Assembly (NCBI RefSeq): GCF_041261205.1
Contig: NZ_JBGCCH010000004.1
Location: 310,001-374,000 of the forward strand
Length of the DNA stretch: 64,000 nt
Origin: Catenulispora sp. MAP5-51
GTDB taxonomy: Bacteria; Actinomycetota; Actinomycetes; Streptomycetales; Catenulisporaceae
Direction of reading: 5' to 3'
The position numbers and the translations under genes were made by a program. This document shows, in pieces, positions 35,042 to 45,229 of this stretch. The notes beneath the pieces are model-generated. The model was given only the letters and a program-made list of their open reading frames with translations, made no database searches and had not been told where the DNA came from. Numbering within the stretch: the stretch's first letter is position 1; every line of letters begins with the position of its first letter.

Positions 35042-36129
35042 GCACGTCCTCCACGTCCCCGGCGGCCGCCAGGGCCTCCGCGACCGCCGCCGCGCCGCTG
35101 CTGACGGTGCAGAACCTGGTCAAGGAGTTCCCGATCCGCTCCTCCGGGCTGATCCGCAAGCAGGTCGGCGTGGTGCAGGCGGTCTCGGACATCTCCTTCG
35201 AGATCGGCGCCGGGGAGACCCTGGGCCTGGTCGGCGAGTCCGGCTGCGGCAAGTCCACGACCTCCCGCGCGGTCCTGCACCTGCAGCCGGCCACCAGCGG
35301 CAAGGTGGTGTTCGACGGCGTGGACCTGACCACCGCCGGCAAGAACGAGCTGCGCCGCCTGCGCCGCGACATGCAGCTGGTCTTCCAGGACCCGTTCGCC
35401 TCGCTGGACCCGCGCATCACGGTCAACGAGATCATCGCCGAACCGCTGCGCATCCACGGCCTGTACGGCGACAAGGCCGCGGGCCGCAAGAAGGTCAACG
35501 ACCTGATGGCGACCGTGGGGCTCAAGCCCGAGCACGGCAACCGCTACCCGCACGAGTTCTCCGGCGGCCAGCGCCAGCGCATCGGCATCGCCCGGGCCCT
35601 GGCGCTGCGGCCCAAGCTGCTGGTGCTCGACGAGCCGGTGTCGGCGCTGGACGTCTCCATCCAGGCCGGTGTGATCAACCTGCTGGAGGAGCTGCAGGAC
35701 GAGCTGCACCTGGCCTACCTGTTCGTGGCCCACGACCTGTCGGTGGTCCGCCACATCGCCGACCGGGTGGCCGTGATGTACCTGGGCAAGATCGTCGAGC
35801 TCGGCCCCCGCGACCAGCTCTTCGAACACCCGCAGCACCCGTACACGCAGGCGCTGATCTCGGCGATCCCGATCCCCGACCCGCGCCGCGAGCGGACCCG
35901 GCAGCGCATCCTGCTGCAGGGCGACGTCCCGTCACCGGCGAACCCGCCGTCCGGCTGCCGCTTCCGGACCCGGTGCCCGAAGTTCCTGACGCTGACCCCG
36001 GAACAGCAGCGCAAGTGCATCGACGAGGAGCCGCTGCTGGTCGGCCGCGGCCCCGGCGGGATGGCGACCAGCGAGGACGCGGTGCACAAGGCGGCCTGCC
36101 ATTACGCGGAGTCCGTGCAGTTGCTCTGA
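35038..36129 (+). CDS. Oligopeptide ABC transporter ATP-binding protein (DppF/OppF-like)
   Basis: 363 residues. Walker A GESGCGKS, signature FSGGQRQR, Walker B LLVLDEP and switch His in VAHDLS are all present, with the family's C-terminal CRFRTRCPKF cluster. The N-terminus is Ala/Ser/Thr-rich (about 25 residues). GTG 35038 overlaps the stop of the preceding ATPase as GTGA, so production of the two ATPases is coupled. This is the last gene of the operon; a perfect 18-bp hairpin follows. Confidence 0.94.
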   Translation: MSTSSTSPAAARASATAAAPLLTVQNLVKEFPIRSSGLIRKQVGVVQAVSDISFEIGAGETLGLVGESGCGKSTTSRAVLHLQPATSGKVVFDGVDLTTAGKNELRRLRRDMQLVFQDPFASLDPRITVNEIIAEPLRIHGLYGDKAAGRKKVNDLMATVGLKPEHGNRYPHEFSGGQRQRIGIARALALRPKLLVLDEPVSALDVSIQAGVINLLEELQDELHLAYLFVAHDLSVVRHIADRVAVMYLGKIVELGPRDQLFEHPQHPYTQALISAIPIPDPRRERTRQRILLQGDVPSPANPPSGCRFRTRCPKFLTLTPEQQRKCIDEEPLLVGRGPGGMATSEDAVHKAACHYAESVQLL

Positions 36130-36143
36130 GCGGCCAGACGCAC

Positions 36144-36185
36144 AAGAGGCCCGGTCCGGCGAGCGCACGCCGGACCGGGCCTCTT
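36144..36185 (+). terminator. Terminator of the peptide ABC transporter operon
   Basis: A perfect 18-bp stem beginning AAGAGGCCCGGTCC, with a 6-base loop, lies 14 bp after the last stop. The convergent minus-strand gene ends 28 bp further, so it may work in both directions. Confidence 0.85.
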
Positions 36186-36213
36186 GCCTCTTGCCTATCG
36201 GGGGACCTGCTGC

Positions 36214-36600
36214 CTACTGAATGATCTTCGTCGGCCGCACGCCGATCTTGACCCGGTACTGTGCGTCGTCCGGGGTGACCGCGGCCCCGTCGTACCACTC
36301 CGACAGGATCTGGAACATCGTGGCCTCGGGGTCGTCCTCGATCGTCTCCACCACGCCGCGGACTTCCAGGTAGCCGTACTTGTCGTCGGGGTCGATCATC
36401 GAGATCGCGACCCGCGGCTCGTGCGCGATGTTCTTGAACTTCTGGCGCCGGTTGGTGTGGGTGAACCAGATCAGCTCACCGTCCCACTTGAACCACATCG
36501 GGTTCACCTGCGGCGCCCCGTCGGGGCGGACCGTGGCCAGGTTGACCAGGACCGGCTTCTCCAGGAGCGCGAGGGCATCGGCGGGGATCTCAATCGTCAT
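36214..36600 (-). CDS. PPOX-class F420-dependent oxidoreductase
   Basis: A 128-residue split-barrel flavin/F420-binding protein. The order LVNLATVRPDGAPQVNPMWFKWDGELIWFTHTN, then RVAISMIDPDDKYGYLEVRG, is that of small actinobacterial Rv1155-like enzymes, which use F420 or bind heme/biliverdin breakdown products. It probably acts as a dimer in the cytosol. ATG 36600 is chosen; a TTG four codons upstream exists. Substrate unknown. It lies 40 bp downstream of the deaminase gene on the same strand, probably one transcript. Confidence 0.88.
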   Translation of the reverse strand: MTIEIPADALALLEKPVLVNLATVRPDGAPQVNPMWFKWDGELIWFTHTNRRQKFKNIAHEPRVAISMIDPDDKYGYLEVRGVVETIEDDPEATMFQILSEWYDGAAVTPDDAQYRVKIGVRPTKIIQ

Positions 36601-36640
36601 GCGTTGTCCCAACTAGTCGTACGGGTGTTGCCATTCCCGA

Positions 36641-37654
36641 TCATCGCGCCTGGGCGGCGTACGCGTCGATCTCGGCGGCCAGCGCGCGCTTGCCCCCGGC
36701 GTCCAGGAACGAGGACTGGACGGCGTTCTTGGCCAGCTCGGCGACGCCGCGCTCGTCCAGGTCCAGCAGCTTGGCGGCGACCTCGTACTCGCGGTTGAGC
36801 TCGGTCCCGAACATCGGCGGGTCGTCGCTGTTGACCGTGACCACCAGGCCGGCGTCGACCATCTGCCGGATCGGGTGCTGGTCCAGGTCCTTCACCACGC
36901 CGGTGGCGATGTTGGAGGTCGGGCAGACCTCGATCGGGATCCGGTGCTCGCCGAGGTGGTCGACCAGTTCCGGGTCCTGGACCAGCGAGGTGCCGTGCCC
37001 GATCCGCTCGGCCTTCAGGTGCCGCAGCGCGTCCCAGACCGTCTCGGGCCCGGTGGACTCCCCGGCGTGCGGCACGCTGTGCAGGCCCAGCGCCAGCGCC
37101 CGCTCGAAGTACGGCGCGAACTGCGGCCGCGGCACCCCGATCTCCGGCCCGCCGAGCCCGAACCCGACCAGCGACTCCGGCTGCCGGGCCTCGATCAGCG
37201 CCACTGTGGCCTCGGCGGCCTCGAGCCCGGACTCGCCGGGGATGTCGAAGACCCACTTGAGGGTCAGCCCGAAGTCGCGCTGTGCCAGGACCCGCGCGTC
37301 CTCGATCGCCTCCAGGTACGCCATCCCGTCGATCCCGCGGCGCATGTGCGAGCTCGGCGTGCAGGTCAGCTCCGCGTACCGGATGTTCTGGGCGGCCATG
37401 TCCCGCGCCACCCCGTAGGTCAGGTCCCTGATGTCCTCGGGGGTCCGGATCAGGTCCACCACGTTCAGGTACAGATCGACGAAGTGCCGGAAGTCGGTGA
37501 AGGTGAAGTATTCGGCCAGCCGCTCCGGATCGGCCGGGACGTCGGTCGCGCCCTCGTAGCGGGCCGCGAGGTCGGCGACGACGCGCGGCGAGGCCGATCC
37601 GACGTGGTGGACATGGAGCTCGGCCTTGGGCAGGCCCTGGATGAAGTCGCGCAT
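36641..37654 (-). CDS. Adenosine deaminase family protein (possibly aminodeoxyfutalosine deaminase)
   Basis: 337 residues of the metal-dependent adenosine/AMP deaminase family. The metal His pair is in ELHVHHVGSAS, where classical adenosine deaminase has HLHLDGA or similar; later ligands are in VPHAGEST (catalytic Glu in HAGE), RIGHGTS and VNSDDPPMF. The HVHHVGS variant resembles actinobacterial proteins that deaminate 6-aminodeoxyfutalosine in menaquinone synthesis. No other futalosine-pathway gene is in the window, so either substrate remains possible. Confidence 0.9.
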   Translation of the reverse strand: MRDFIQGLPKAELHVHHVGSASPRVVADLAARYEGATDVPADPERLAEYFTFTDFRHFVDLYLNVVDLIRTPEDIRDLTYGVARDMAAQNIRYAELTCTPSSHMRRGIDGMAYLEAIEDARVLAQRDFGLTLKWVFDIPGESGLEAAEATVALIEARQPESLVGFGLGGPEIGVPRPQFAPYFERALALGLHSVPHAGESTGPETVWDALRHLKAERIGHGTSLVQDPELVDHLGEHRIPIEVCPTSNIATGVVKDLDQHPIRQMVDAGLVVTVNSDDPPMFGTELNREYEVAAKLLDLDERGVAELAKNAVQSSFLDAGGKRALAAEIDAYAAQAR

Positions 37655-37768
37655 GGCCGCGATTCTGCCCCACGCCGCGGGCGTTGGCCCGCTCCGCAGG
37701 TCAGGGGGTCGGCTGGTGGCTTCAGTGCTCGCGCAGTGTTCCGCCCGGTGCTTGCCTCAGCGCTCCGC

Positions 37769-38809
37769 TCAATGCTCGCTCATCCGCAGGATGGGGTTGT
37801 CCCGGCCCGCTCCGGCGACCGAGAGCACCAGGCCGATCGCGGCGTAGGCGACGAACACCCAGATCGCCGTCCCCAGCCCCTGCGAGTGGAAGTAGGCGAC
37901 CCCGCGCACCGCGTTGGTCCCCTGGAAGTTCGGCAGCCACGGCCCGATCACCCGCCAGAACGCCGGGAGCATGTTCCGGGGCCAGGGCCCGGCGCCGGAC
38001 GGGTTGCCGAGGATCACGAACAGGCCGATCACGATGCCGGTGCCGACCAGCCCGAGGAAGGTCTGCAGACCGTTGGCGAAGACCGACACGCAGAAGACGA
38101 CGAGCATGCCGATCAGCGCCTGGGTCCACCACGCGCCGCCGAGGAAGCCCATGATCGTGTGCACGATCAGCGTCCCGCCGATGCCGCCGAGCACGCTGTA
38201 GGCGGCCAGCATCCCGATGCGCTCCAGGGCCAGCCGGGGCGTCGCGCTCTGCATCCCGCCCATCAGGCCGACCAGCGTCGAGGCCAGGTAGCCGCCGACG
38301 GTCCAGGCGATGACCAGGTAGAACGGGACCAGCCCTTCGTCGTCGCCGCGGTGCGGCGGCAGGACGTCCTTCACCTGGAGCGTGTGCTGCTGCGACTGCG
38401 CGGCCCGGGTGAACGCGAGGGTCAGCGCCTGCGGCGCCGCCGGGCCGATGGCCGTGGTCACCAGCAGCTGGTCGGTGGTGCCGACGGCCGCCGGGAGGTA
38501 GGCGCCGAGCACGCTGCGGTGGTGGATCGCGTTCGCCGCGGTCTCCGGGCTGGCCTGCGGCTTGAAGGTGAACAGCGGACCGGACTCGTCAGCCATCTTC
38601 TGCAGCTGTTGGACCACCTGCGGCGGCGCCACGACGCCGACGGGCATGCGGTGCGGAGGCTGCGGGGCGTGCAGCGCGCCGGTGTAGGAGACGACGAACG
38701 CCAGCTGCATGAGCAGGGCCATGAAGACGAAGAAGCCGATCCGCAGCTTGCGCCCGCGCTCGCGTTGGTCGAGGTCGGCGTTGGCGGCTGCGAGGGCGGC
38801 ACGGTTCAT
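37769..38809 (-). CDS. Membrane protein, DUF3533/YhgE-like
   Basis: 346 residues. One transmembrane helix near the N-terminus (about 22-44), a large outer domain of about 130 residues (VGVVAPPQVVQQLQKMADE...), then about five helices from residue 165 on. This layout (helix, exocytoplasmic domain, five or six helices) is that of the DUF3533/Pip/YhgE-type ABC-2 permease-like proteins. No ATPase partner is adjacent. Function unknown; such proteins are often linked to export or membrane stress. ATG 38809. Confidence 0.75.
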   Translation of the reverse strand: MNRAALAAANADLDQRERGRKLRIGFFVFMALLMQLAFVVSYTGALHAPQPPHRMPVGVVAPPQVVQQLQKMADESGPLFTFKPQASPETAANAIHHRSVLGAYLPAAVGTTDQLLVTTAIGPAAPQALTLAFTRAAQSQQHTLQVKDVLPPHRGDDEGLVPFYLVIAWTVGGYLASTLVGLMGGMQSATPRLALERIGMLAAYSVLGGIGGTLIVHTIMGFLGGAWWTQALIGMLVVFCVSVFANGLQTFLGLVGTGIVIGLFVILGNPSGAGPWPRNMLPAFWRVIGPWLPNFQGTNAVRGVAYFHSQGLGTAIWVFVAYAAIGLVLSVAGAGRDNPILRMSEH

Positions 38810-38904
38810 GCCCGGTCCGGTACCCGGCGGTTCGCGCGCGGATGCCGGGATTCTGCCGAACGGGTGGTCGAGGCCGGTCGGCGGGGGCTACCGCCGGCCG
38901 CCCG

Positions 38905-39510
38905 TCACTTCTTCTTGGTGGCCTTGGCCTTCTCCTGCTTGGCCTTCTCCTGCTCGCGCGGCAGCCCGCCGATCATCTTCGGCATCCGGCCGAGCGTGGT
39001 GGCCGGCGTCGGCAGCGGACGCGCCGCCCCCGATCCGCCGTCAGGCGCCACGGCACCGCCCAGCGGCCGCATCCGCAGGATCGCCGACTCCGCGGCCCAC
39101 CGCTGCTGGTACTGGTCGCCCTCGGAGAGGTTCAGGCGCTCGGCGTGCAGCGCCTCGGCGGCCGCGCCCCACTCGGGCGTGCCCGGCACCACCAGCTCGA
39201 CCTGGCTCAGGAAGCTGATCAGCCGCCCGCCCTGGTCCTTGCTCCGCATGGCGATCTCCACCACGCGCCCCGGCACCGCCCACAGCGGCAGCGGCTGCTC
39301 GGCCCCGCCGGCGACGACGGTGACCGCACCGTCGTGCCACACATGCCAGACCGCCTGCGGCCCGCCCGGCCGCCCGGCGCCGGCCTTCGCGGACAGGCCC
39401 GCCGGACTCAGCCACACCAGCCCGGACTTCTTGGCGGCCTCCTCGATCAGGGCGGCGTCGAAGTCGGGCTCGGGCACCCAGGGGGTCTGGTCGGTGGTCT
39501 TCTCCGGCAT
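38905..39510 (-). CDS. Conserved-looking hypothetical protein with Lys-rich tail
   Basis: 201 residues, predicted cytosolic. The first 120 residues read as a small beta-rich domain (AVWHVWHDGAVTVVAGGAEQ, RVVEIAMRSKDQGGRLISFLSQVELV), possibly split-barrel-like. The C-terminus is highly basic (REQEKAKQEKAKATKKK), suggesting nucleic acid or acidic-surface contact. I cannot name a family. It is followed by the membrane-protein gene on the same strand and divergent from the EamA transporter. Confidence 0.72.
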   Translation of the reverse strand: MPEKTTDQTPWVPEPDFDAALIEEAAKKSGLVWLSPAGLSAKAGAGRPGGPQAVWHVWHDGAVTVVAGGAEQPLPLWAVPGRVVEIAMRSKDQGGRLISFLSQVELVVPGTPEWGAAAEALHAERLNLSEGDQYQQRWAAESAILRMRPLGGAVAPDGGSGAARPLPTPATTLGRMPKMIGGLPREQEKAKQEKAKATKKK

Positions 39511-39752
39511 GGCCGTAGCGTCTCACACCTTGCACGGCGCGATGGGGCTCTGAACGCGCTTCGGGAGCGCGCATCGCGCCCGCCCGCCGGCCGTTGCCCG
39601 TACCAGTCGCGCGACCGCCGCCGTCCGTCCTCCGTGCCTCGCATGCCCGCATTCTGAGCATCGCCCGGACCCCCTTGCGCCCCCGGATACCCTGATTCCG
39701 CCGATAGGAGCACCATCCGCGATAGGGGCTTACACGTGACCGGGATCCGCAG

Positions 39753-40706
39753 GTGACCGCCGACAGCGCCGCAACCGTGCCGGCGGCGGTGCCGCCCGTC
39801 CCGCTGCGTGTCTCGGCCGTCCACCGGCCGCCGAAAGCCGATGTGGCCGTGCTCGGGGTCGCTGTCACCGCGGTGGGGACCTCCGGGCCGCTGATCGCCG
39901 CCACCGCGGCTCCCGCCATGGCCATCGCCTTCTGGCGCAACGCGATAGCCGCCGCGGTCTTCGCGCCCTATGTGCTGCTGCGGGCGAATCTGCGGGCTGA
40001 GCTGCGGGGTCTCGGGCGCCGGACCACCATGCTCGCCATCGCCTCCGGCCTCATTCTCGGGGCGCACTTCGCGACCTGGACGCCGTCGGCGAAGCTGTCT
40101 TCGGTGGCGTCGGCGACGGCCTTCGCCGCGACGCAGCCGATCTTCGCCGCGATCGTCGCCCGCATCCTGGGGCACCATGTGCCCAGGCGCGCGTTTGCCG
40201 GGATCGGGGTGGCGTTCGCCGGGGTGATCGTGCTGTCGGGGGTGGACTTCCACGCCTCGTTCCGGGCGTTCGAGGGCGATCTGCTCGCGTTGACCGCTGC
40301 CGCGTTCGCCGCGGTCTACATGACCATCGGCGGGGAGGTGCGGAAGACCGCCTCGCTGCCGACCTACGCCTTTCTTTGTTATGGCGCGGCGTCGGTTTTC
40401 CTGATCGGTGCCGCCGGGGTGACCGGGTCCGGGCTCGTCGGGTTCAGCGGCAACGCGTGGGTGAAGATCCTGGCGCTCACCCTTCTGGCGCAGTTCCTCG
40501 GGCACACGCTTTTCAACCGGGTCGTGAAGACCACCAGCGCGACCGTCATCTCGACGTCGATCCTGCTGGAAGTCCCCATGGCGGCGGTGATCGCCGCCAT
40601 ATTCCTGCACCAGATCCCCTCTGTGTGGGCGATCCCCGGGGCGGTGCTGATTCTGGGCGGGCTGCTGCTCGTGGTGACGGCGAACCGGGGGCAGGACACG
40701 CACTGA
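39753..40706 (+). CDS. EamA/DMT family transporter
   Basis: 317 residues with about ten hydrophobic helices in two repeats, the EamA arrangement. The first half includes AAPAMAIAFWRNAIAAAVF and GAHFATWTPSAKLSSVASATAF; the second half includes LAQFLGHTLFNRVVKTTSATVIS and a final PGAVLILGGLLLVV. GTG 39753 is used because the coding pattern begins there. Members of this family export amino acids, drugs or metabolites; no substrate can be read. No clear terminator follows. Confidence 0.88.
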   Translation: MTADSAATVPAAVPPVPLRVSAVHRPPKADVAVLGVAVTAVGTSGPLIAATAAPAMAIAFWRNAIAAAVFAPYVLLRANLRAELRGLGRRTTMLAIASGLILGAHFATWTPSAKLSSVASATAFAATQPIFAAIVARILGHHVPRRAFAGIGVAFAGVIVLSGVDFHASFRAFEGDLLALTAAAFAAVYMTIGGEVRKTASLPTYAFLCYGAASVFLIGAAGVTGSGLVGFSGNAWVKILALTLLAQFLGHTLFNRVVKTTSATVISTSILLEVPMAAVIAAIFLHQIPSVWAIPGAVLILGGLLLVVTANRGQDTH

Positions 40707-40822
40707 CCGCTATAAAGCGGCCCCGGGAAGTGGCGCGCGTCATGATGACGCCCTAGGTGACCCGCCAGTAACGTGACGGCTGTATCAAGCGGTCCGTACC
40801 CACCCCGGGAGGGAACCCACCC

Positions 40823-41788
40823 ATGTCCGAGTCCGCTCGCCCGCAGCGCCCGCGCCGTTCGTGTCTGGCCGTCCCCGGCTCCAACCCGCGCTTCCTGGAG
40901 AAGGCGCAGGGGCTGCCGGCCGACCAGGTGTTCCTGGACTTGGAGGACGCCTGCGCCCCGCTGGCCAAGCCGGAGGCCCGGCACACGATCGTGAAGTTCC
41001 TCAATGAGGGGGACTGGACCGGCAAGGCGCGGGTCGTGCGCGTCAACGACTGGACCACCGAGTGGACCTATCGCGACGTGGTCACCGTGGTCGAGGGCGC
41101 CGGCCCGAACCTGGACGCCATCATGCTGCCCAAGGTGCAGAACGCGGCCCAGGTACAGGCGCTGGACCTGCTGCTCACGCAGATCGAGAAGACGATGGGC
41201 TTCGAGGTCGGCAAGATCGGCATCGAGGCGCAGATCGAGAACGCCGCCGGCCTGGTGAACGTCGACGAGATCGCGGCGGCCAGCCCGCGCCTGGAGACCA
41301 TCATCTTCGGCCCGGCCGACTTCATGGCCAGCATCAACATGAAGTCGCTGGTCGTCGGCGCGCTGATCCCCGGCTATCCGGCCGACCCGTACCACTACAT
41401 CCTCATGCGCATCCTGATGGCCGCGCGCATGCACAACCTGCAGGCGATCGACGGCCCCTTCCTGCAGATCCGCGACGTGGACGCCTTCCGCGAGGTCGCC
41501 AACCGCTCGGCCGCGCTCGGCTTCGACGGCAAGTGGGTCCTGCACCCCGGCCAGGTCGAGGCGGCCAACGAGATCTACTCGCCGTCGCAGGAGGACTACG
41601 ACCACGCCGAGCTGATCCTGGACGCCTACGACTACTGCACGTCCGAGGCCGGCGGGAAGAAGGGCTCGGCGATGCTGGGCGACGAGATGATCGACGAGGC
41701 CTCGCGCAAGATGGCCCTGGTCATCGCCGGCAAGGGCCGCGCCGCCGGGATGAGCCGCACCACTTCCTTTGAGATCCCGGAGGCCTGA
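40823..41788 (+). CDS. CoA-ester lyase, HpcH/HpaI (CitE/malyl-CoA lyase) family
   Basis: 321 residues with a TIM-barrel fold. RRSCLAVPGSNPRFLEKA at the start, the metal-binding VFLDLEDAC, IGIEAQIENAAGLVN and the GFDGKWVLHPGQVEAAN segment are those of malyl-CoA/citramalyl-CoA lyases. Its tight link (2 bp) to an acyl-CoA dehydrogenase is the pairing found in Streptomyces ethylmalonyl-CoA operons, where the lyase splits beta-methylmalyl-CoA to glyoxylate and propionyl-CoA. ATG 40823 is preceded by GGGAGGGA. Confidence 0.9.
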   Translation: MSESARPQRPRRSCLAVPGSNPRFLEKAQGLPADQVFLDLEDACAPLAKPEARHTIVKFLNEGDWTGKARVVRVNDWTTEWTYRDVVTVVEGAGPNLDAIMLPKVQNAAQVQALDLLLTQIEKTMGFEVGKIGIEAQIENAAGLVNVDEIAAASPRLETIIFGPADFMASINMKSLVVGALIPGYPADPYHYILMRILMAARMHNLQAIDGPFLQIRDVDAFREVANRSAALGFDGKWVLHPGQVEAANEIYSPSQEDYDHAELILDAYDYCTSEAGGKKGSAMLGDEMIDEASRKMALVIAGKGRAAGMSRTTSFEIPEA

Positions 41789-41790
41789 CG

Positions 41791-42984
<1,194 letters not shown>

Positions 42985-43027
42985 GGCCAACTAGGGATCT
43001 GCTTCGGCAGAGCTCTCGTTTTCCCCG

Positions 43028-43058
43028 GCGCCCGGCTTCCTCCAGGAAGGCCGGGCGC
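43028..43058 (+). terminator. Hairpin terminator after the acyl-CoA dehydrogenase
   Basis: GCGCCCGGC-TTCC pairs with GGAA-GGCCGGGCGC, one bulge, TCCA loop, followed by TTCGGTGTTTCG. It lies 44 bp after the stop. Confidence 0.65.
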
Positions 43059-43107
43059 TTCGGTGTTTCGGCCGGTTTGCGTGGGATCATGGCCGGATGG
43101 AGGCGCG

Positions 43108-43974
43108 GTGAGGTTCGTCGATGATCGCGGCACGCTGCTGCACGTCGTCCGGGACGGCGAGAACGGGCCCGTGGTGCTGTTCGTCCAGGGCCTGGCCGGC
43201 GCCTGGTTCGAGTGGGACCCGGTGGTGCCGATGCTGGCCGGGGACCACCGGCTGGTGCGCTTCGACCGGCCGGGACTGGGATGGTCGCAGCAGGAGTACG
43301 GCGATGACGGCCGGCCGGCGCCGCAGACCCTGGTCGGCGAGGCCGAGCGGCTGGGCCGGGTCCTGGACGCGGTCGGCGTCGGGCCCGGGGAGAAGGTCTT
43401 CGTGGTCGCGCACTCCTACGGGGCCTTCCACGCCGAGGCCTTCGCACGCCTGCATCCCGAGCGGATCGCCGGGGTGGTCTTCGTCGACGCCAGCTCCGAG
43501 CCGGACGTCACCCCGGCACCCGAAGGTCCCGGGCGTGTCCTCGGCCAGGCCCTCGTACGCGGGACCCGGATGCTCGGGCTGAACCAGGTGCTCGGCCCGG
43601 CGGTGCGGCGGCTGGTGTACCAGGCCGCGAGCACGACGCACCGGGATCCGGACCGGGAACTCGGGCGCGCGGTCTACCGGTCCAGCCGGGTCGCGGCGGC
43701 GGTCGTGAACGAGCTGTCGTCGTACCGGCCGAGTGCGGTGGAGTTGCTTGAGCTGCGCTGCGAGCGGCCCTTCCCGGAGGTCCTGGTCCAGGTGCTGGTG
43801 GGGGCGGCGGGGGCGTCAGGGGACGGACACGCGCAGCGCTGGGTCGAACGCCAGCGCGATTTCGCGGGGTTGTTTCCGGGGGCCGAAGTCGTAGAGTTAC
43901 CCGATGCCAAACACCTGATCGCCGCGGACCGGCCGGACGCCGTCGCCACCGCCGTGCGCTCGCTGGGTTTTTGA
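43108..43974 (+). CDS. Alpha/beta hydrolase
   Basis: 288 residues. The nucleophile elbow is VAHSYGAFH (Ser of HSYGA), preceded by the oxyanion loop in VQGLAGAWFEWDPVV and RFDRPGLGWS; the catalytic His is in DAKHLIAADRP near the end. Such proteins are esterases, epoxide hydrolases or haloperoxidase-like enzymes; the substrate is not predictable. I start at GTG 43108, which has GGAGG five bases upstream; the open frame begins 15 codons earlier. Confidence 0.88.
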   Translation: MRFVDDRGTLLHVVRDGENGPVVLFVQGLAGAWFEWDPVVPMLAGDHRLVRFDRPGLGWSQQEYGDDGRPAPQTLVGEAERLGRVLDAVGVGPGEKVFVVAHSYGAFHAEAFARLHPERIAGVVFVDASSEPDVTPAPEGPGRVLGQALVRGTRMLGLNQVLGPAVRRLVYQAASTTHRDPDRELGRAVYRSSRVAAAVVNELSSYRPSAVELLELRCERPFPEVLVQVLVGAAGASGDGHAQRWVERQRDFAGLFPGAEVVELPDAKHLIAADRPDAVATAVRSLGF

Positions 43975-44063
43975 GTGGTCGCTCCCGCTGCGGGGCCGGG
44001 TTACGGCAGGATGGTGCCTTGAGGCGGTTGAAGAGCGCGAACGTATAGGGCGGGAAGTAAACA

Positions 44064-44915
44064 GTGGCGACTTACTACGTCATAGCGAGGATGGACGGGA
44101 CACGCTTCGTGGGGCCGGACCACCACAAGGTCGACCTCTGCGACGCCCTCGAGCGGGGCGTCACCACGTTCATCCCCTCGACGTGGCAGGACCACGACCC
44201 GTTGTCCGTCGACGACGACGAGGCCTCGCCGAAGTCCGAGGTCCCGGTCGGCCTGCTGGTCTACCCCGACCCGGCGCAGGCGGGCCTGGGCATCGCCGAC
44301 GACATGACGCTCTCGCTGGGCATCGACGGCGGCTTCCGCCTGTTCCAGCTCCAGGCGGTCCCGGCGCCCGAGCACTACACGCCCTCCAGCGCGATCGGCG
44401 CCAAGGCCATCGTCACCCGCGAGTTCCTGGTCGTGGCCGAGGTCCCGGGCTGGTGGGCCTACGGCCCGCACGGCCGCCACGTCAACGGCCTGATCACCGC
44501 GGTCTCCAACCTGGAGCGCCAGCAGGTGGACCAGATAGGGGTCGGCCTGGAGCGCCCGGACGTGATCTTCGAGGTGGACCGCCGCGAGGTCCTGGACGCC
44601 GCAGACCTGGAGCTCCTCCGCCACGACCGCGTCGGCGCCGCCCGCGTGGCCCGCGGCTACGCCCGCGCCGCGACCTACCGCGCCTGGGACCGCGACGCCG
44701 GCCTGTCCCGCGCCGCCTCGCTGATCGGCGACCTGGCGCACGCCACGGTGGTCGGCGACGTGCTGAGCGAGGAGCACCTCGCGCTGCTGCTGAAGAAGCT
44801 CACGCCGCACATCTCCGAGGTGATGCCGGCCGGGGAGATCGAGGCCTACGGGTCGGTGGCCGACGAGGCCGACGAGGCCGGGTATGTCGACGGCGACGGC
44901 GACGTAGAGGACTGA
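44064..44915 (+). CDS. Hypothetical protein (283 aa)
   Basis: No family recognised. GTG 44064 is preceded by a purine-rich GGGCGGGAAG stretch. The protein is acidic and soluble, with no signal peptide or membrane helix. MATYYVIARMDGTRFV reads as a small beta-strand start; the middle contains EVPGWWAYGPHGRHVNGL and the second half is helical (RHDRVGAARVARGYARAATYRAWDRDAG). The end is strongly acidic (ADEADEAGYVDGDGDVED). Codon usage is normal for the window. Its neighbours give no functional link. Confidence 0.72.
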   Translation: MATYYVIARMDGTRFVGPDHHKVDLCDALERGVTTFIPSTWQDHDPLSVDDDEASPKSEVPVGLLVYPDPAQAGLGIADDMTLSLGIDGGFRLFQLQAVPAPEHYTPSSAIGAKAIVTREFLVVAEVPGWWAYGPHGRHVNGLITAVSNLERQQVDQIGVGLERPDVIFEVDRREVLDAADLELLRHDRVGAARVARGYARAATYRAWDRDAGLSRAASLIGDLAHATVVGDVLSEEHLALLLKKLTPHISEVMPAGEIEAYGSVADEADEAGYVDGDGDVED

Positions 44916-45229
44916 GGCTGGGGGCTGAGGCCGAGGGCTTGGGCCGGTTGCGCGGTCTCGGCGCGGCGGGTTGAGCCAGTCGCCGGGCTTCTGCGCCTCA
45001 GCCACATCGGCGGTCTGGGTCTCGGCGGTCTGGTCTCGGCTGCCGGCGGACAGCCGAACGGCGATGGTGAGCACGGGCATCCCATCAGGCCGGGTGGCCG
45101 CGTCGAGAACGTGGCGGACCTCACCGCCCGGCGTACTACTGGCGAGTAGCCCTCTGCGCGAAGATGACGGGGACAGCGGCAGCGCCGACCGGCGGGGACC
45201 GGCGGCGACCAGGCGGAAGGGATCCCTGC
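44916..45229. other. Intergenic region, no gene seen
   Basis: About 314 bp. A pair of imperfect direct repeats (GGCGGTCTGGGTCTC, GGCGGTCTGGTCTC) lies near 45010-45040, and frames on either strand are short or lack starts. It presumably holds the MaoC-gene promoter. Confidence 0.5.

Noticed and set aside
44001-45080. Minus-strand ORF covering the 44916-45229 gap
   Set aside because: Most of it is a shadow of the hypothetical protein gene; the part in the gap is low-complexity with no start signal.
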